From positions 15,814,755 to 15,878,754 of the forward strand of contig NC_077232.1 of NCBI RefSeq assembly GCF_027887165.1: a DNA stretch of 64,000 nucleotides, read 5' to 3'. The notes beneath the pieces were generated by a model. The model did no database searches and was not told the DNA's origin. It was given only the letters and a program-made list of their open reading frames with translations. A program made the position numbers and the translations under genes. The first letter of the stretch is position 1. Every line of letters starts with the position of its first letter. Positions 1 to 12,519 of the stretch are shown here, in pieces. The stretch comes from Monodelphis domestica (lineage: Eukaryota; Chordata; Mammalia; Didelphimorphia; Didelphidae).

Positions 1-2160
1 ATGAAACAAAAAATGTCAGTTTCATGTGTAAAAAATCTAAGGAAAATAAACCTATAACAGATTTTTGAATCAGGGCCCGATTAAAGTGCTTTATGTTCCA
101 CAAGCCTGTAGTGGCAATTAAGCACTTAACCAATCAGCATCCAGGACTATAGAAAATTGCCACCCTATGAAAGAAAGAAAGGACATTAGATTTTTGCAGC
201 AAATGGGAAATATCATTCCCTGAACTGATTTTACCTTCACTTTCAGGGATAGGGCACAGGGAAATCCTGTGTCTGACATTGTCAAACAGCCACTTCCTTG
301 AATTCTAAAATATATCTTCTGTCTTGGTGCAGATTCTTATCAATCTCATCAGGATTGTTTGGTCTCATTGATCTTGTGCTTCTTGGCACTGTGCTTTGTC
401 ACACTGTGTAATGGCTCTTTTGTGATCACTTCTACTGGAATCAGACATAATCATTAATCAAAGTCACATATTATTAAACTATCAATGGTAGATTTCCATA
501 GTCTAAAGCTTTTGGGTATACATTAATATTAGGGCTAGATTGTATAAGTGGAAATTTTGTATCCTTTGGACTTCATCTCCCAGCATTTTTTCCTCATCCT
601 AAATTTCCTTTTTCCCTTTTGTGTATGTGCTTCATTACATTGTTTGTATATAGTTGAGGTAGCTTTTCCCTCTCATTCTCTTTTTCACATGGAAACAATG
701 ATCATTATCTTTTCCTCCCCCCGCCCCCCTCCCATCACTTCTCCCATAGCCGGCAAACAAGTTGTAACAGTCTTAAAAGGCATTTCCCACATATTAAAAC
801 ATGGAGGCAAGGACTATAATAGTGAAAATAAATTTAGATGTCTCATTCATTACATTTTTATAAATGCAAAGGTGGAGAATGCAATAGTGCTATAGCACTT
901 TGCCCCAAGTACTCATGTTACAAACAGTTCAAAGGTAGGGAAATGATCAGTGAGAGGTAGTGATGCCACTAGATATCTGAAAATGACTTATGAAGATCCA
1001 GTAAAATCAGTTGAAATTTTTAGGTCATTAAATTCTCCAAAAGTTGTATAAAGGGTGTAACCAGTTTGATGGGGTCCATCTATCATCATCTGTGACAATT
1101 AGCAAAGGCAAAAAGGCATAAAAGGTTGTATAGGCAACATGTGACCTCAATGGATCTGATGACAAACCAAGCATCCATAAGGACCTATGGTTTTGTCACA
1201 GAAAAGGGTTTATCCAAGTTGACAATGTGCTCTTACAATGGTATTTTCTCTAGTCCAGTCATATGAGGAGGTACAAATAAAGACAATGTAACAGAACATA
1301 TAGTTAATGGCCAAAACACAGTAGCTAAAATGATTCAGTATAACAGAATATTATACATTAGATGAATATGTGAACTTAAAAAACAAAATTAAATCTTAAA
1401 GGAAACAATCAACAAATACAATATATGTGGCAGGATACAGGCACTGAGTTCAAGAGTCCTTTTCTCCAATCCCAATAGCTGTATTACAGAGACTTCTTCA
1501 CAATATGGAGGGGAACAAACTGGAACAGTTAACCGATAAAACAATGAAGTCTGAAAAGGCTTAAAAATTCACCTCCAGGCTCTTTAAGGTTCCTTCTCCT
1601 CCTGAGTATCACCATTCATTTAGATTTATTTGATCACACTTCTAGAGTTCCTCATATCAGCACGGGGCATAGTGTGGTCAAGCCCCATATTGGATTTGTT
1701 GCAGAGATTGGGCAGGCCAAAATGGCAAGGGGGCATAGGGAGATGAATCTCCCCCCTTAATCTTAGGATTATTCAAGCTAATCATAAGGAAAAGTGCACC
1801 CAGTAATGATCCAAAATGTTTTCATCAGTAGTACAGAGGTTTGTGTTTTTCTGGGTTCTCCTGAAGAAAAAAAATACCTTAAAGCTTTGGTAATATACTG
1901 CTCTTTCATGGAGTGGGTGATGCTTGCAATTCTACTTATTAAATTGGTTGCAAATCTACTTCCTGTCTGAAGGTGGCAATACCCTAGAATGGATTGGCTA
2001 GGAGTAAAAGCCTCACAAGGAATGTTTGGGAGAAGAGTTTCATCCCTTCCACCCCCACCAGGGTTAAAGCCAGTGGCCAAGTGTTTCCAAGGTTGGGGGC
2101 TGGGTGCACTAGACCTTATGGATTCTTGGCAGGGAGCACCTATTAAATTGCTAATGACTC
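1..2160. other. No gene recognised; repeat-like, unassigned
   Basis: No coding region with recognisable similarity. The stretch near 1715-1755 (a purine-rich run, then ATGAATCTCCCCCC) resembles ERV end sequence, and 560-590 holds an LTR-like ACTTCATCTCCCAGCA. Neither is enough to name an element. Confidence 0.3.
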
Positions 2161-2164
2161 GCCA

Positions 2165-2250
2165 AAATAGGTAGATAGTGCCTGAGGCCAAATTATGAAC
2201 CTAGGATCTCCTGTCTCTAGGTTTGACTTCAATTCACTAAGCTACTTAAC
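2165..2250 (-). repeat. SINE1-type tRNA-derived SINE fragment
   Basis: Antisense copy of the SINE core (GAACCTAGGATCTCCTGTCTCTAGG is the reverse of the internal promoter region), matching 15170-15240 base for base over long runs. Truncated. Confidence 0.6.
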
Positions 2251-2389
2251 TGAACCCCTGCTATGCCAGGTGGGTTCAGGGTCTAGAGGGCGGCACAGGA
2301 GACCCCAATGACCTCAATGTGGGCTAGCACCTCAGTCCCCACCGCTACAGTCAGGACCATAGAAGTCCCCCTAGGTGGTTATTTTACCT

Positions 2390-4395
2390 ATTAAAAGTCA
2401 AAATTGGGCCCATGTGGAAAATATGTATATAGATTTGTATAAGATTTAAGGGCTATAAATAATCATTTCATAAAAAAGACATCCTGTAGTTCCAAACCAC
2501 AGCCATAATTACCTTCTCTATTCCTAGCACAACAACAGACTTTACCATAGTAGACTTGTGCTTAGCATTCTTCTCAATACCAATTCATGAGAATTCAAGG
2601 AATATATTAGCCTTGACCAAGAAAGGTTCTCAGTGGATCTGGTGCTGGCTGCCACAAGGGTTGGTGGACAATCCTACATTGTTCTCACAAAAATTGAGTC
2701 AAGATTTATATAATATTAAATTTTAAAATAGCTATTTAATTCAATACATGGATGATTTGCTCTTGGCCTCACCAAATGCCACAATATGTCAAGAAGATAG
2801 TAAGCATCTTCTTTTAAAATTGCATAAAAGAGGCTACAAGGTCTCAAAGGCAAAGGTTTAGTGCTAGTGCCTCCCCAAAATGGATTATTTAGAGTTTATT
2901 TTAACTGTTGGTGTCTGTTCTATTTCTCCCAAACATATTGAAGAAAAACTGAGTGCTCCCTCCACCAAAAAACAGATTTTTTGGGAACAGTAGGATTTTG
3001 TAGAAAATGGATCCCTTGCTATGGGGAAATCACTAAACCCCGTATAGCACTAACAAAAAATTCAGTCACTGAACCACTTAGATTAGAGGCAGAACACCTG
3101 TCAGCTCTTTCAAAATTAAAACTGGCTGCCTTGTCTGTCCTTGTTCTAATCATTCCAGATTACAAAAAGCCTTTTACTTTATATGTACATGAACAGAGAG
3201 GGGTAACTTCAGGTGTTTTAACCAAAACTTTGAGACCTGTTTAGTGTCCAGTTGCTTATTGTTTAGCCCAGGTGGACCCAGTAGCTTCTGGAGTACAACC
3301 ATGTCTTAAAAGCATAGCTGCCACAGTTTTATTAGTAACTTATGCTACAGATTTAGTATTGGGATGTCAATTAACAATAATATGCCCACATGAAGTCAAA
3401 GCATTGTTGCTAAGCCATAGAACACAGGCATTTTTGGATCAAAGACTCTCAAGATACAAAGTAACCTTGTTGGACAATGAGAATATTACTTTAAAATGCA
3501 GTACAACTGTTAATCTTGCCACTTTGCTTCCAGATATGCCAGATTCAGGAGAACTTTTACACAGTTGTGAATCATTAGTGTCCATGGCTGAAAAACCTTG
3601 AGATAATCTCTGGGACACTCCTTTAGACAACCCAGATTTAGTCTTCTTCACTAATGGTTCTTCTTTCATGAGGAATGTTATACATTACACTGAAGCTGCT
3701 ATAGTCACAGAATTTTCCACTGTGTGGTCAGCTTTACTGCCCTCAAATATAAGTGCTCGAGGTGCAGAACTTATAGATATAAAACATTCCTGTATAATTT
3801 CCAAAGATAAAAAGACAACAATTTATATGGATTCCAGATATGCATTTGGAATTTGTCATGCAGTGGGTATTTTATGGCTTCAAAGTGGATTTTTAACATC
3901 AGCAGAAAATGTATAGCAAATGCAGAAATAATGAAGTTCTTTCTGCTTTCCAAAGCCCTAGACCTAGTTCATTGCTCAACCTAAACAAAGGGAATTGACC
4001 CTATCTCTAGATGGAACAACCAGGCAGACACTGCCACAAAACTTGCTGCCTTAGAAGGGCCTGAATTAATTTTAACTTTGTCAATGAGTAAAGAATCAGA
4101 TTTATCACTTTCCTATAATGAAAAGAAAGTGGAAAAATGGAAACAAAAGTTCAAAGCAAAACAGATCAATGAAGTATGGGTGTCATCTGAAAGAAAACCC
4201 CTGATCCCTAGAAAGTTTTCTCACCAAATATGCCAATCCATTTATAAAAACAGACACTTTGGCACCTAGGGCATTGCAGACTCTGTTAAAAAAGTATGGA
4301 TAGCCCCTGACATAACTACCCTAGACTCTAAAGTGTGTTCAGTCTTCTCCACATGCCAAGCATATAACCAACACACCAAGGAGGTGGGGCCAAGT
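2390..4395 (+). pseudogene. ERV pol remnant (RT, RNase H, integrase)
   Basis: Gammaretrovirus-like pol relic on the plus strand. In order: RT palm (DLCLAFFSIPIHENS, QWIWCWLPQG), the catalytic YMDD near 2748, the RT thumb and connection (ITKPRIALTK), RNase H (VFFTNGSS near 3640 where DGS is usual; GAELIDIKH; MDSRYAFGI near 3830) and the N-terminal zinc finger and start of integrase (CQSIYKNRHFGT; STCQAYNQ near 4350). Many stops and frameshifts break it, including TAG in the integrase zinc-finger region. The same family is found on the minus strand at 46.4-50.1 kb. Non-functional. Confidence 0.85.
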
Positions 4396-4398
4396 TGT

Positions 4399-5220
4399 TG
4401 TAAGTATAATTAATCTGGAATAATATTGAATATTTATAAAAAAATTAGTTGACAGTTATTATAATCAGCCAAAGCTGTGAGAGACTAAACTGAATTTCAG
4501 ATGGTAGATAGATGTCCAGGAGCAGTTTAATCCAACTCTAATTCATTTATCTCTATGAGAAAAGTCAAGGATAGGAAATAGGATTTAGGAATAGGATGGG
4601 AATCTCTTAAACCTAAGAAATCTTAAACTAAGATTTCTAAATAAAACAATACCCCAAAACTGCTCCTCACAGAGCTTCTTCTTATTCCCCAAGGTAGACA
4701 CTACACTTAACTACACTCACTGACTAAAATATTAAATTCTAACTTACTAATCTATGCTAAAATGATGAACTTTAAATATATAATAAACTCTTAAAGTAAT
4801 GTATATAATCTTCAGAGAGAAGTTGAAGCAGTTTCCCTCTCCAGAAGTCAGAGAAGAAGCAGGTCTCTGACAGTTAGTCTTGCTTCACTCCAATCCAACT
4901 GTCACCTCAGTTGATAAAAAACACTCTTCGGTTCCCCCTCTGGCTCAGAGAGGGAAAACTCTCAGTAAACACTCTTTCTCAGTTCAGTATATATCTCAAC
5001 TCTCAAATAAATGGTATCTAAAGCCACTAAAGATCTTTTTCTGTCAGAGAAAAAACCTAGCAACCTGCTCTTCGGAGGAAGTCCAAGAGACAGGTCCAGA
5101 ACTCCCAAGCCAGTTTCTTTTTAAGGTAGGCCTCTTAAAGAGCCCATAGGAAACTGTCTGTCCCCTCTCTTAAAGGGGGCAGAATAAAAAGTAAAAATCC
5201 CTTTCTCTGACCTAAATCCT
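4399..5220 (-). repeat. LTR-like or unclassified ERV sequence
   Basis: Directly follows the broken integrase. Its low end TTGTAAGTATAATTAAT resembles the low ends of minus-strand LTRs at 44344 and 47194, and a purine tract (reverse strand, near 5165) could be a PPT. Boundaries are not certain. Confidence 0.35.
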
Positions 5221-5227
5221 ATTTCTA

Positions 5228-5358
5228 ATGAGACTAATGTTTTTCTGCATCTATTAATGCTATCATGTTGTTTATTTGGGTTTTGTTATTGATAAGGTCA
5301 ATTATTTTGATGGTTTTCCTAATAGTGATCCAAACCTGAACTCCTGGTAAAACAAAAC

Positions 5359-5403
<45 letters not shown>

Positions 5404-5560
5404 CCACCTGATCATGGTATATGATTCTTGTGATATAATATATTTGCCCTGTCAGTATATTATTTAAAATGTTTGTATCAATATTCATGAGGGAGATTGG
5501 TCTATTATTTTCTTTGTCTGTTTTAGTTCTTCTTGGTTTAGGTAGTGTGTAATTAGAATC
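5228..5560 (-). repeat. LINE-1 ORF2 fragment (RT region), antisense
   Basis: The minus strand reads MNIDTNILNNILT, IIYHDQVG, then IRKTIKIIDLINN and MIALIDAEK, the L1 reverse transcriptase block before the YADD region. A (CA)n tract interrupts it and stops occur. Decayed copy. Confidence 0.75.
5362..5400. repeat. (CA)n microsatellite inside the L1 fragment
   Basis: About 19 CA units following an AACAAAAC-rich stretch. Confidence 0.95.
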
Positions 5561-5822
5561 TGTTACCCTAAAAATAAACTACAGTTCCTGGAAAAACTAC
5601 AATTCCCAGCAAAACTATTATTCCAACATCCTACTCTCTTCCTGCCATTATATGCTAATGTAGCCAGAACATAAATTCTGGATAGTTCTGCCTCGTGGCC
5701 TCTTTCCTTCCTGTTGCTGCTTTGGTGGAGCAGACCTTTTGAGCAATGGTTCCATTTTGTTAGATAATAAACTTTATAAAAATATAATACTTTGAGTATT
5801 GGAAATACTAATTTAAATACAA
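5561..5822 (+). repeat. LTR-like element with ZNF143-type motif
   Basis: Starts TGTTACCC and ends about TACAACA. It contains AATAAACTTTATAAA (5766-5780) as a likely polyadenylation region and ACTACAATTCCCAGCA at 5599-5614. It sits between two L1 fragments. A target-site duplication was not recognised. Confidence 0.45.
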
Positions 5823-5894
5823 CAGTAGCAAAATTTGTTTCATAAAAAGTTTAGAAGAATAGACTCTTCCCACATTTTTCAAAATAGTTTTGGT

Positions 5895-8245
5895 GAGCCT
5901 TTGACAATATTTAAAACTCATTCCTTTTGAAAACACGAGAAAGTATAAAAATAGAAAGGGCTTTCCTAAAAATAATAAACAGTATATATTTAAAATCATC
6001 AGCAAGCATCATCTGCAATGGGGATAAGTTAGAAGTCTTCCCAGTAAGATCAAGAGTGAAGCAAGGATGACCATTGCCACCTCTACTATTTAACATTGTA
6101 CTAGAAATGCCAGTTGTAGCAATTAGAGAAGAAAAAGAAATTGAAGAGACTAAAGTGGGCAATGAGGAAATGAAACTATCACTCTTTGCAGATGATATGA
6201 TGGTCTACTTAAAGAATCCTAGAAAATCAACTAAAAAAACATTGGAAATAATCAACAATTTTGGCAAAGTTGCAGGGTGCAAAATAAATCCACATAAATA
6301 ATCACCATTTTGATATATTTGAAACACAACTCAGCAGCAAGACTTAGAAAAATAACTTTCGTTTAAAATCACCCTAGACAATATGAAATCATTAGGAATC
6401 TATTTCCCAAGATAAATACAGGAATTATATGAACACAACTACAAAACACTTTGTGCACAATTAAAACTAGACCTAAATAATTGAAAAACATTAATTGCTC
6501 ATGGGTAGGACAAGCTAATATAATAAAAATGGCAATCCTACCCCAATTAATTTACCTATCAAACTACTAAGAAATTTCTTTACCAAATTAGAAAAAATTA
6601 TAACAAAGTTCATTTGGAAGAAAAAAGATCTAGAATAGTTAGGGAACTAATAAAAAAAAATGTCAAGGATGTCGACTTAGCAGTACCAGATCATAAACTG
6701 TACTATAAAGCAATAGTCATCAAAATAATATGGTACTGGCTAAGAGACAGAGGGGAGGATCAATAGAATAGACTTGGGGTAAATGAGCTCAGGAAGATAG
6801 TGTACAATAAACCCGAATTTCCCTGCTTTGGGGACAAAAACCCAGTATTTGACAAAGCTGCTGGGAAATTGGAAAAAAGTTTGGGAGGGATTAAGTTTAC
6901 ATCAATATTTCATTCCCTACACCAAGATAAATTCAGAATGAGTGAATGACTTGAATATAAAGAAGGTAACTAAAAAGTAAATTAGGTGAACATAGAATAG
7001 TTTACCTGTCAGATCTATGGGAAAGGAAACATTTTTAAGACCAAGCAAGAGATAAAGAATATTACAGAATGTAAAATGAATAATTTTGATCACATTAAAT
7101 TAAGAAGTTTTTGTACAAAAAAAAAAAAGCCAAAGCAATCAAAATGAAAAGGGAAGCAAAAACTTGGGGAAAAAAAAAACTCTTTATAACAAAAACCTCT
7201 GACAAACATCTAATTACTCAAATTTATGAGCTAAATCAATTGTACAAAAAAGCAAGCCATTCTCCAATTGATAACTAGGCAAGGGACATGAATAGGCAAT
7301 TTTCAGGTAAAGAAATCAAAACTATCAAAAAGCTCATGAAAAATTTTCTAAGTCTCTCAAAATTAGATAAATGCAAATCAAAACAACTCTAGAGTACAAC
7401 CTCACACCTAGCAGATTGGCTAATATGACAGCAAAGGGAAATAATAAATGTTGGAGGGGTTGTGGGAAAATTGGGACACCAATGTATTGCTAGTGGAGTT
7501 GTGAATTAATCCAATCATTCTGGAAGGCAATTTTAAATTATGGCCAAAGGATTTTAAAAGACTGCCTGTCCTCTGACTCAGTCATACCACTGCTGGATTT
7601 GTACCACAAAGAGATAATAGATGAAAATACTTGCACAAAAATATTCATAGCCACTCTTTTTATGGTGGTAGAAAATTTGAAAATGAGGGGATGCTCTTCA
7701 ATTGAGGAATGGCTGAACAAATTGTGGTATCTGTTGGTGATAGAATACTATTATTATGCTAAAAGTAATAATGAACTGGAGGAATTCCATGTGATTTGGA
7801 ATGACATCCAGGAATTGATGCAGAGTGAAAGGAGCAGAACCAGGAGAACATTGTACATAGAGACAGATACACTGTTGCACAGTTTAATGTAATGGACTTT
7901 TCTACCAGAAGCAATGCAATGATACAGGAAAATTCTAAGGAACTTATGAGAAGGAATGTTATCCACATCCAGAGAAAGATTTCTTGGAGCAGAAACTGAG
8001 AAGAAAAATATTTGCTTGTGTCCAACAGAGATATGATTGGGAATATAGACTCTAAACGATCACTCTAGAGCACATATTAATAATATAGAAATGTCTTGAT
8101 CAATGACACATGTAAAGTCAAGTAGAACTAACTGCTCATTGACTCTTGGGGGGGGATAAAAGAGGGGAGGGAAAGAGCATGAATCATGAAACCATGGAAG
8201 AATATTCTAAATTAATCAATTAAATAAATAAACTTAATTAAATTA
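5895..8245 (+). repeat. LINE-1, 5'-truncated: ORF2 3' half and 3'UTR
   Basis: Starts within the L1 RT. Conserved blocks: [27 protein letters not shown] (catalytic ADD at about 6190) and [15 protein letters not shown]. It continues through the thumb and C-terminal region (the LPQLIYL and WKKKD equivalents, now with stops) to a 3'UTR and an AATTAATTAAATAAATAAACTT end. Multiple stops and frameshifts mean it cannot mobilise. It matches the L1 end at 60658-61285. Confidence 0.85.
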
Positions 8246-8508
8246 TATATGTATAATATATTGATTTTTATATATTTAGGGACTATTCTTAAGAAGGCAT
8301 TTTATATACTTAGTAATTTAATTCTACTTCTATTCAGAAATCTAGCAATATGACTTTCTTCAAAATACTTTTTAAGTTTAGCACAAAAGAAAGATGATGA
8401 TAACAGAAAAAAATAGAATAAAAGCTAGATAATTTTAAGTCATTCATTAAGAAGCAGGAGCTATATCTCTTGGACTGGTGAAGAAGAGTTTGAGAACTCA
8501 TTGCCCCC

Positions 8509-9413
8509 TCAATGATTAGATTTATTTTTCAATATCTCCAGGGTATTTCTATCTGCCCTCAGAAGGATCACATAGCATTTGGGAGCAAAGATACAGATGA
8601 GAATCCCAGCACTGGAGACCACAATGGAAAAGATCTCCATGGCTACCATAGCCTTCCCTTTGGTGCTCTGATATGTGGGCAAGAAGGAAATCCAGACACT
8701 GCAAAACACCAGCATGCTGAATGTCAGGTACTTGGCTTCATTGAAAGTATCTGGCAGATTCCTTGCCAGGAAAGCCAATGTAAAGCTGACCAAGGCCAGG
8801 AAGCCCATGTAGCCAAGGACACAGTAGAAGGTAACAAGGGAGCCCTCATTGCACTGAATGACAATGAAGGAAGCCTCAGAGTGTGTATCCATCTCAAGGA
8901 ATGGGGGATCTGTCCCCAGCCAGATGCTGCAGAGGCACATCTGGATAAGTGTACAAATGAAAATGAGGGAATGAGATACTGCTGGTCTCAGCCACCTCCT
9001 GAGCTGGCTCCCTGGCTTAGTGGCCCTAAAGGCCAGAACCACAGTGATGGTTTTGGCCAAAATGGAACCAATAGACACAGTGAACACAATGGCAAATGTG
9101 GTTTGTCTTAAGATGCAGATGGCTGGTGTAGGACGACCAATGAAGAGTAAGGAAGAAAGGAAGCAAAGGATGAGAGAGGTGAGCAGAATGTAGCTAAGAC
9201 TGCGATTATTGGCTTTAACTATGGGCGTGTCTCTGTACATCACAAACACTCCAAGGACAAAGGTTGTGAGAATGGAGAAGCAGAGAGCTGCAAAGGCCAG
9301 AAACATTCCCAGAGTCTCTTCATAAGTCAAGTAAGTCATTGTCTTGGGCAGGCATCTGTCTTTCTCCTTGCTTGGGTACTGATCTTCAGGACATTGCATA
9401 CATTGTACTGTAT
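8509..9413 (-). CDS. V2R exon 6 (seven-transmembrane domain and stop)
   Basis: Residues 562-862. It opens DTVQCMQCPEDQYPSKEKDR, the end of the cysteine-rich region, followed by the PKT linker, TM1 from about residue 597, and seven hydrophobic segments. Typical blocks are VKANNRSLSYILL, FAIVFTVSIGSILAKTITVV, DTFNEAKYLTFSMLVFCSVW and PKCYVILLR (near 839). The tail ends NKSNH, with TGA at 8509-8511. The acceptor is TTCCCAG. The antisense strand happens to be open over much of this exon and is not a gene. Confidence 0.95.
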
Positions 9414-9674
9414 CTGGGAATATAACAAAAATGAATCTCACTCTGTTTTATATTCAGCATAGTTTTCTTTCTCCAGTAAAGTTCAGTATTAGTCATTCCA
9501 CATAAATCTCAGCTTGTTTTTTGACTCCTCCTTCTCAGTAAGAAGAATAAGACTTCTGAACAGTCAACAAAATAAATACATATTTCAGTTTCTCCTTATC
9601 TCTGATTGTGAACAAAAAATTGTTAATTATTCATTCCATCATATATTTCTTAAATGAAAACTAAACTATGACCC

Positions 9675-9764
9675 ATTCCAAAATTTAACTATCCACAGTA
9701 AGGCCTAAATGATCAGTATATAGTAATCACTTAGTCCTTACTGTGGATAGTTAAATTTTGGAAT
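9675..9764. repeat. 29-bp perfect inverted repeat (hairpin) in V2R intron 5
   Basis: Left arm 9675-9703 and right arm 9736-9764 are exact reverse complements over 29 bp, separated by a 32-nt loop. It lies about 260 bp upstream of V2R exon 6 (intron side) and directly abuts an AT microsatellite. No transposon ends or TSD recognised. Confidence 0.95.
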
Positions 9765-9773
9765 ATATATATG

Positions 9774-9831
<58 letters not shown>

Positions 9832-9832
9832 A
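9763..9832. repeat. (TA)n followed by (AG)n microsatellite
   Basis: Alternating TA with occasional TG steps to about 9813, then pure AG to 9831. Confidence 0.95.
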
Positions 9833-11060
9833 TATTCTCACAATAGTAATGAAATAGAGAATACTGTATTCTATCATCTTTGTTTTATATAACAATCTTT
9901 TAAAGAAAATTCACAATTGCAAGTCCATGATTCTGTTGATGGAAATCAAACGTCCCCCAATGAAAGTTGTTAAAGATGGTTTTCATGAATATTTTTATTT
10001 TTTAAATTGGAAACTATGTCATGAATCTATGGCAATGGCTCCATACTTTCCTCAGGTTATTAACTGTAGATTTCAAACCTGTTTTCTTCACAATTTCCAG
10101 TCATCAGGATGATACTTTTATTGTATACATAAGCCTTATTTCAGTTTCAGGGACTATTACTCTCACCAAGTGTGTTTCTTATAAATGTACATAAATGTCT
10201 AATTCTTTACTATATTTTACCTGAACTATTAATAACGTATATACTTATAAACTAAGATTTTTATTAAACTCATGAGATTTGGGTAGAGAGTGAAATTTAG
10301 AGATATACAAGAGAAAGCTTATAGGAAAAGAAATTTGATAAAATACCATTTATTCAAACACAGTGGTGGCTTAGAAATAATTCATTATTCAAATAGGGGG
10401 TGGATGCCATTTTAGTCATGATCTGGATATATTGGATATAAACCCTTTCTTACCATCGAGCCTTGGACAAAAATATATAAAAGTAAAATGAATTAATAGT
10501 AGGTAGAAGGAAAAGTGACCAGTCACCCTTTGTGATTTATACATGGAATTTCCCCACTCAGTTTCTCCATTTCATTTGAACGAGATTAATAATCTTTTAA
10601 TCCTTTTTCCCCATTAAGAAATGGAGGCAGTCATGTATTCTTAGTATGTTATACCTTCATTATTTTATGCAATCTTAGCAAACAAGGAAGAAAAAATATA
10701 AAAGAAGCAAACATCATAAAAGATGTTTCTAAGGCTTATATACTCTATTCTGCCTATGCATTGGAAATGGAGGAGTTAGGAAAAAGGGAAATAGACTGGT
10801 GTGAATGAAATAGTATATTCATTAATTTCATATACTATCTCTTCTATCTCCATTTGTCACACTCAATACTTTAAAGGCCTGGCTTCATAACTCTTTCCTA
10901 GTCATGTCTGAGTACTTAGGTTTATTTAGCTCCAGAATTAATAGTTTTTTGCATCTCATGCAAATCAGATGCTTGCTTAGTGGACTTTAGCATGCAATGA
11001 GAACAACAATTGGACTTTTTGTATTTATTTTGTGTAATCTTGTTATTATTGACTTCATAT
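9833..11060. other. V2R intron 5, no recognisable feature
   Basis: AT-rich intronic DNA; no coding similarity or confident repeat seen by eye. Confidence 0.5.
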
Positions 11061-11069
11061 TTCTTCTTC

Positions 11070-12420
11070 TTAAAAAAAAAAACAATTTTTTATGAGATGT
11101 CCTCGCTTGTGATAAAAGAAATATTCCCTAGTTTTTCTCTGCACTGGTTTAGGTTTGTAACTAGGTTTTGTGTAACTAGATTTTGTGTAAGTCCTAACCA
11201 TGTTTAGTTTCTTGGTTTCTTCTATCTCCTTTTCCTTTGGATTTTTCTCTGTTATTTCTAATTTGTCTCTTAGATCTTGCATCTGTTTGTTTTGTTCTGA
11301 CTGATTATCATGCAAGTAACTTGATGTTTCATGCAGTTCAATGAGGCTAACCCGTATCATACTTAGGGAAATAATGCCTAAAGAAGTTCTTTAAATGAGG
11401 TGTGCATCCTCTCAAAAATTGACTTCTTATATGACTTGCAGACTCTTCCTATTTGTCTCTAGACCTAATATTGATTCTACCATTTCTGAAAGAAGGTCAA
11501 TGTATGTGGCAGGATATTCCCCTTTGCTCTGCATGATCTTATCAAAACTAGCCCATGCATTTGGCTTTGAGCAGCACTGTTTAATTGCTTGGAGCAAATC
11601 TTCCCTGTATTTCCTTAGATAGGACATATTAGTGGGGTTTGCAAAGTCTATATCTTCCCTTTGCTTCACAGTAGGCCAGCTAGTTAGGTTACTATCAGAT
11701 CTTGTCATTTCTAGGAATTGCCTTTGGTCATGGCGGCTGAACAGTTCTGAGATGAGAAACTCAACATACTCAAAATCAGGGTCAAAAATCCTAAAAGCAC
11801 ATTTCAGTTCCTTTTGTGATTTGAATGTTTTTCTATGTATTTGGGCAAATGTCATTTTAGGGATCCCAGTTCCTGTGAGGTGAATTGCCTGTGAACCTTA
11901 GACTGCAGTACACCAGTTGTACTGGACAGCTTGGTGACCTCTTTCAATGGACAAATTATCTCTGGTTCACTGTCAGGCTTGTTGTCATTGTCACTTTCAT
12001 TTCTCTTAGGTACACTATCTGACTGTCCATTGTCCTTGCCCTCAAACTTATCTAGTTTTTTTTTCCTTGATCAATTCCTCAAATAAGTTCTTTATCACAG
12101 TTTCCAGATTGTTATCAATAACTAGTATCTTTTCTGCCTTTAGGGGAATCACAGATCTAAATACCTTCTTTAAATAGGTTAGAGTCTGAAGAGCTGCCAT
12201 AACAAGGGCAAATACTTGAACCAAAACCTGCCAGAGTTTAGGGTCTGTTTGAAAAGGCAACTGCAGTAGAAACATTGTGTTGCCAATGTAATCAATAGAG
12301 TCAAAGATCATATAGGTCATTCTGCTGTAAAGTATGTTGTGGACCCAAAAACAAGCAATAACTGCCACAATCACAGATTCACAGATAATTAGCTTAAATA
12401 TGCCTTCTATTTCTCTGCCT
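11070..12420 (-). pseudogene. ERV gag remnant (matrix, capsid, nucleocapsid)
   Basis: Three reading-frame blocks in gag order on the minus strand. 12374-12048 is an N-terminal, matrix-like region. 11855-11427 is a 142-codon open stretch with DIDFANPTNMSYLRKYREDL and KPNAWASFDKIMQSKGE, typical of retroviral capsid. 11360-11070 is a basic linker and one zinc knuckle (KRGHLIKNC) whose first two cysteines are replaced by Phe/Tyr. Blocks are in different frames, so the gene is broken, and no pol follows. It lies in V2R intron 5. Confidence 0.75.
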
Positions 12421-12519
12421 TTCTAAGGATTGTGGTGTTCAGTCTGTCTTAAAGATGCCAGTTGCAATAAAAGGATACTTGAGAGGGTCTATTAATCACT
12501 ACTGGATGGCTAATGGATC

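Noticed and set aside
5808-6162. Minus-strand frames of 65-83 codons
   Set aside because: Antisense of the L1 ORF2 RT segment on the plus strand.
8512-9111. 199-codon open frame on the plus strand over V2R exon 6
   Set aside because: Shadow of the conserved 7TM exon on the opposite strand; no protein similarity.
10990-11090. Retrocopy signature from the A-rich run next to gag
   Set aside because: The A-run is on the wrong strand to be a poly(A) tail of the gag transcript.
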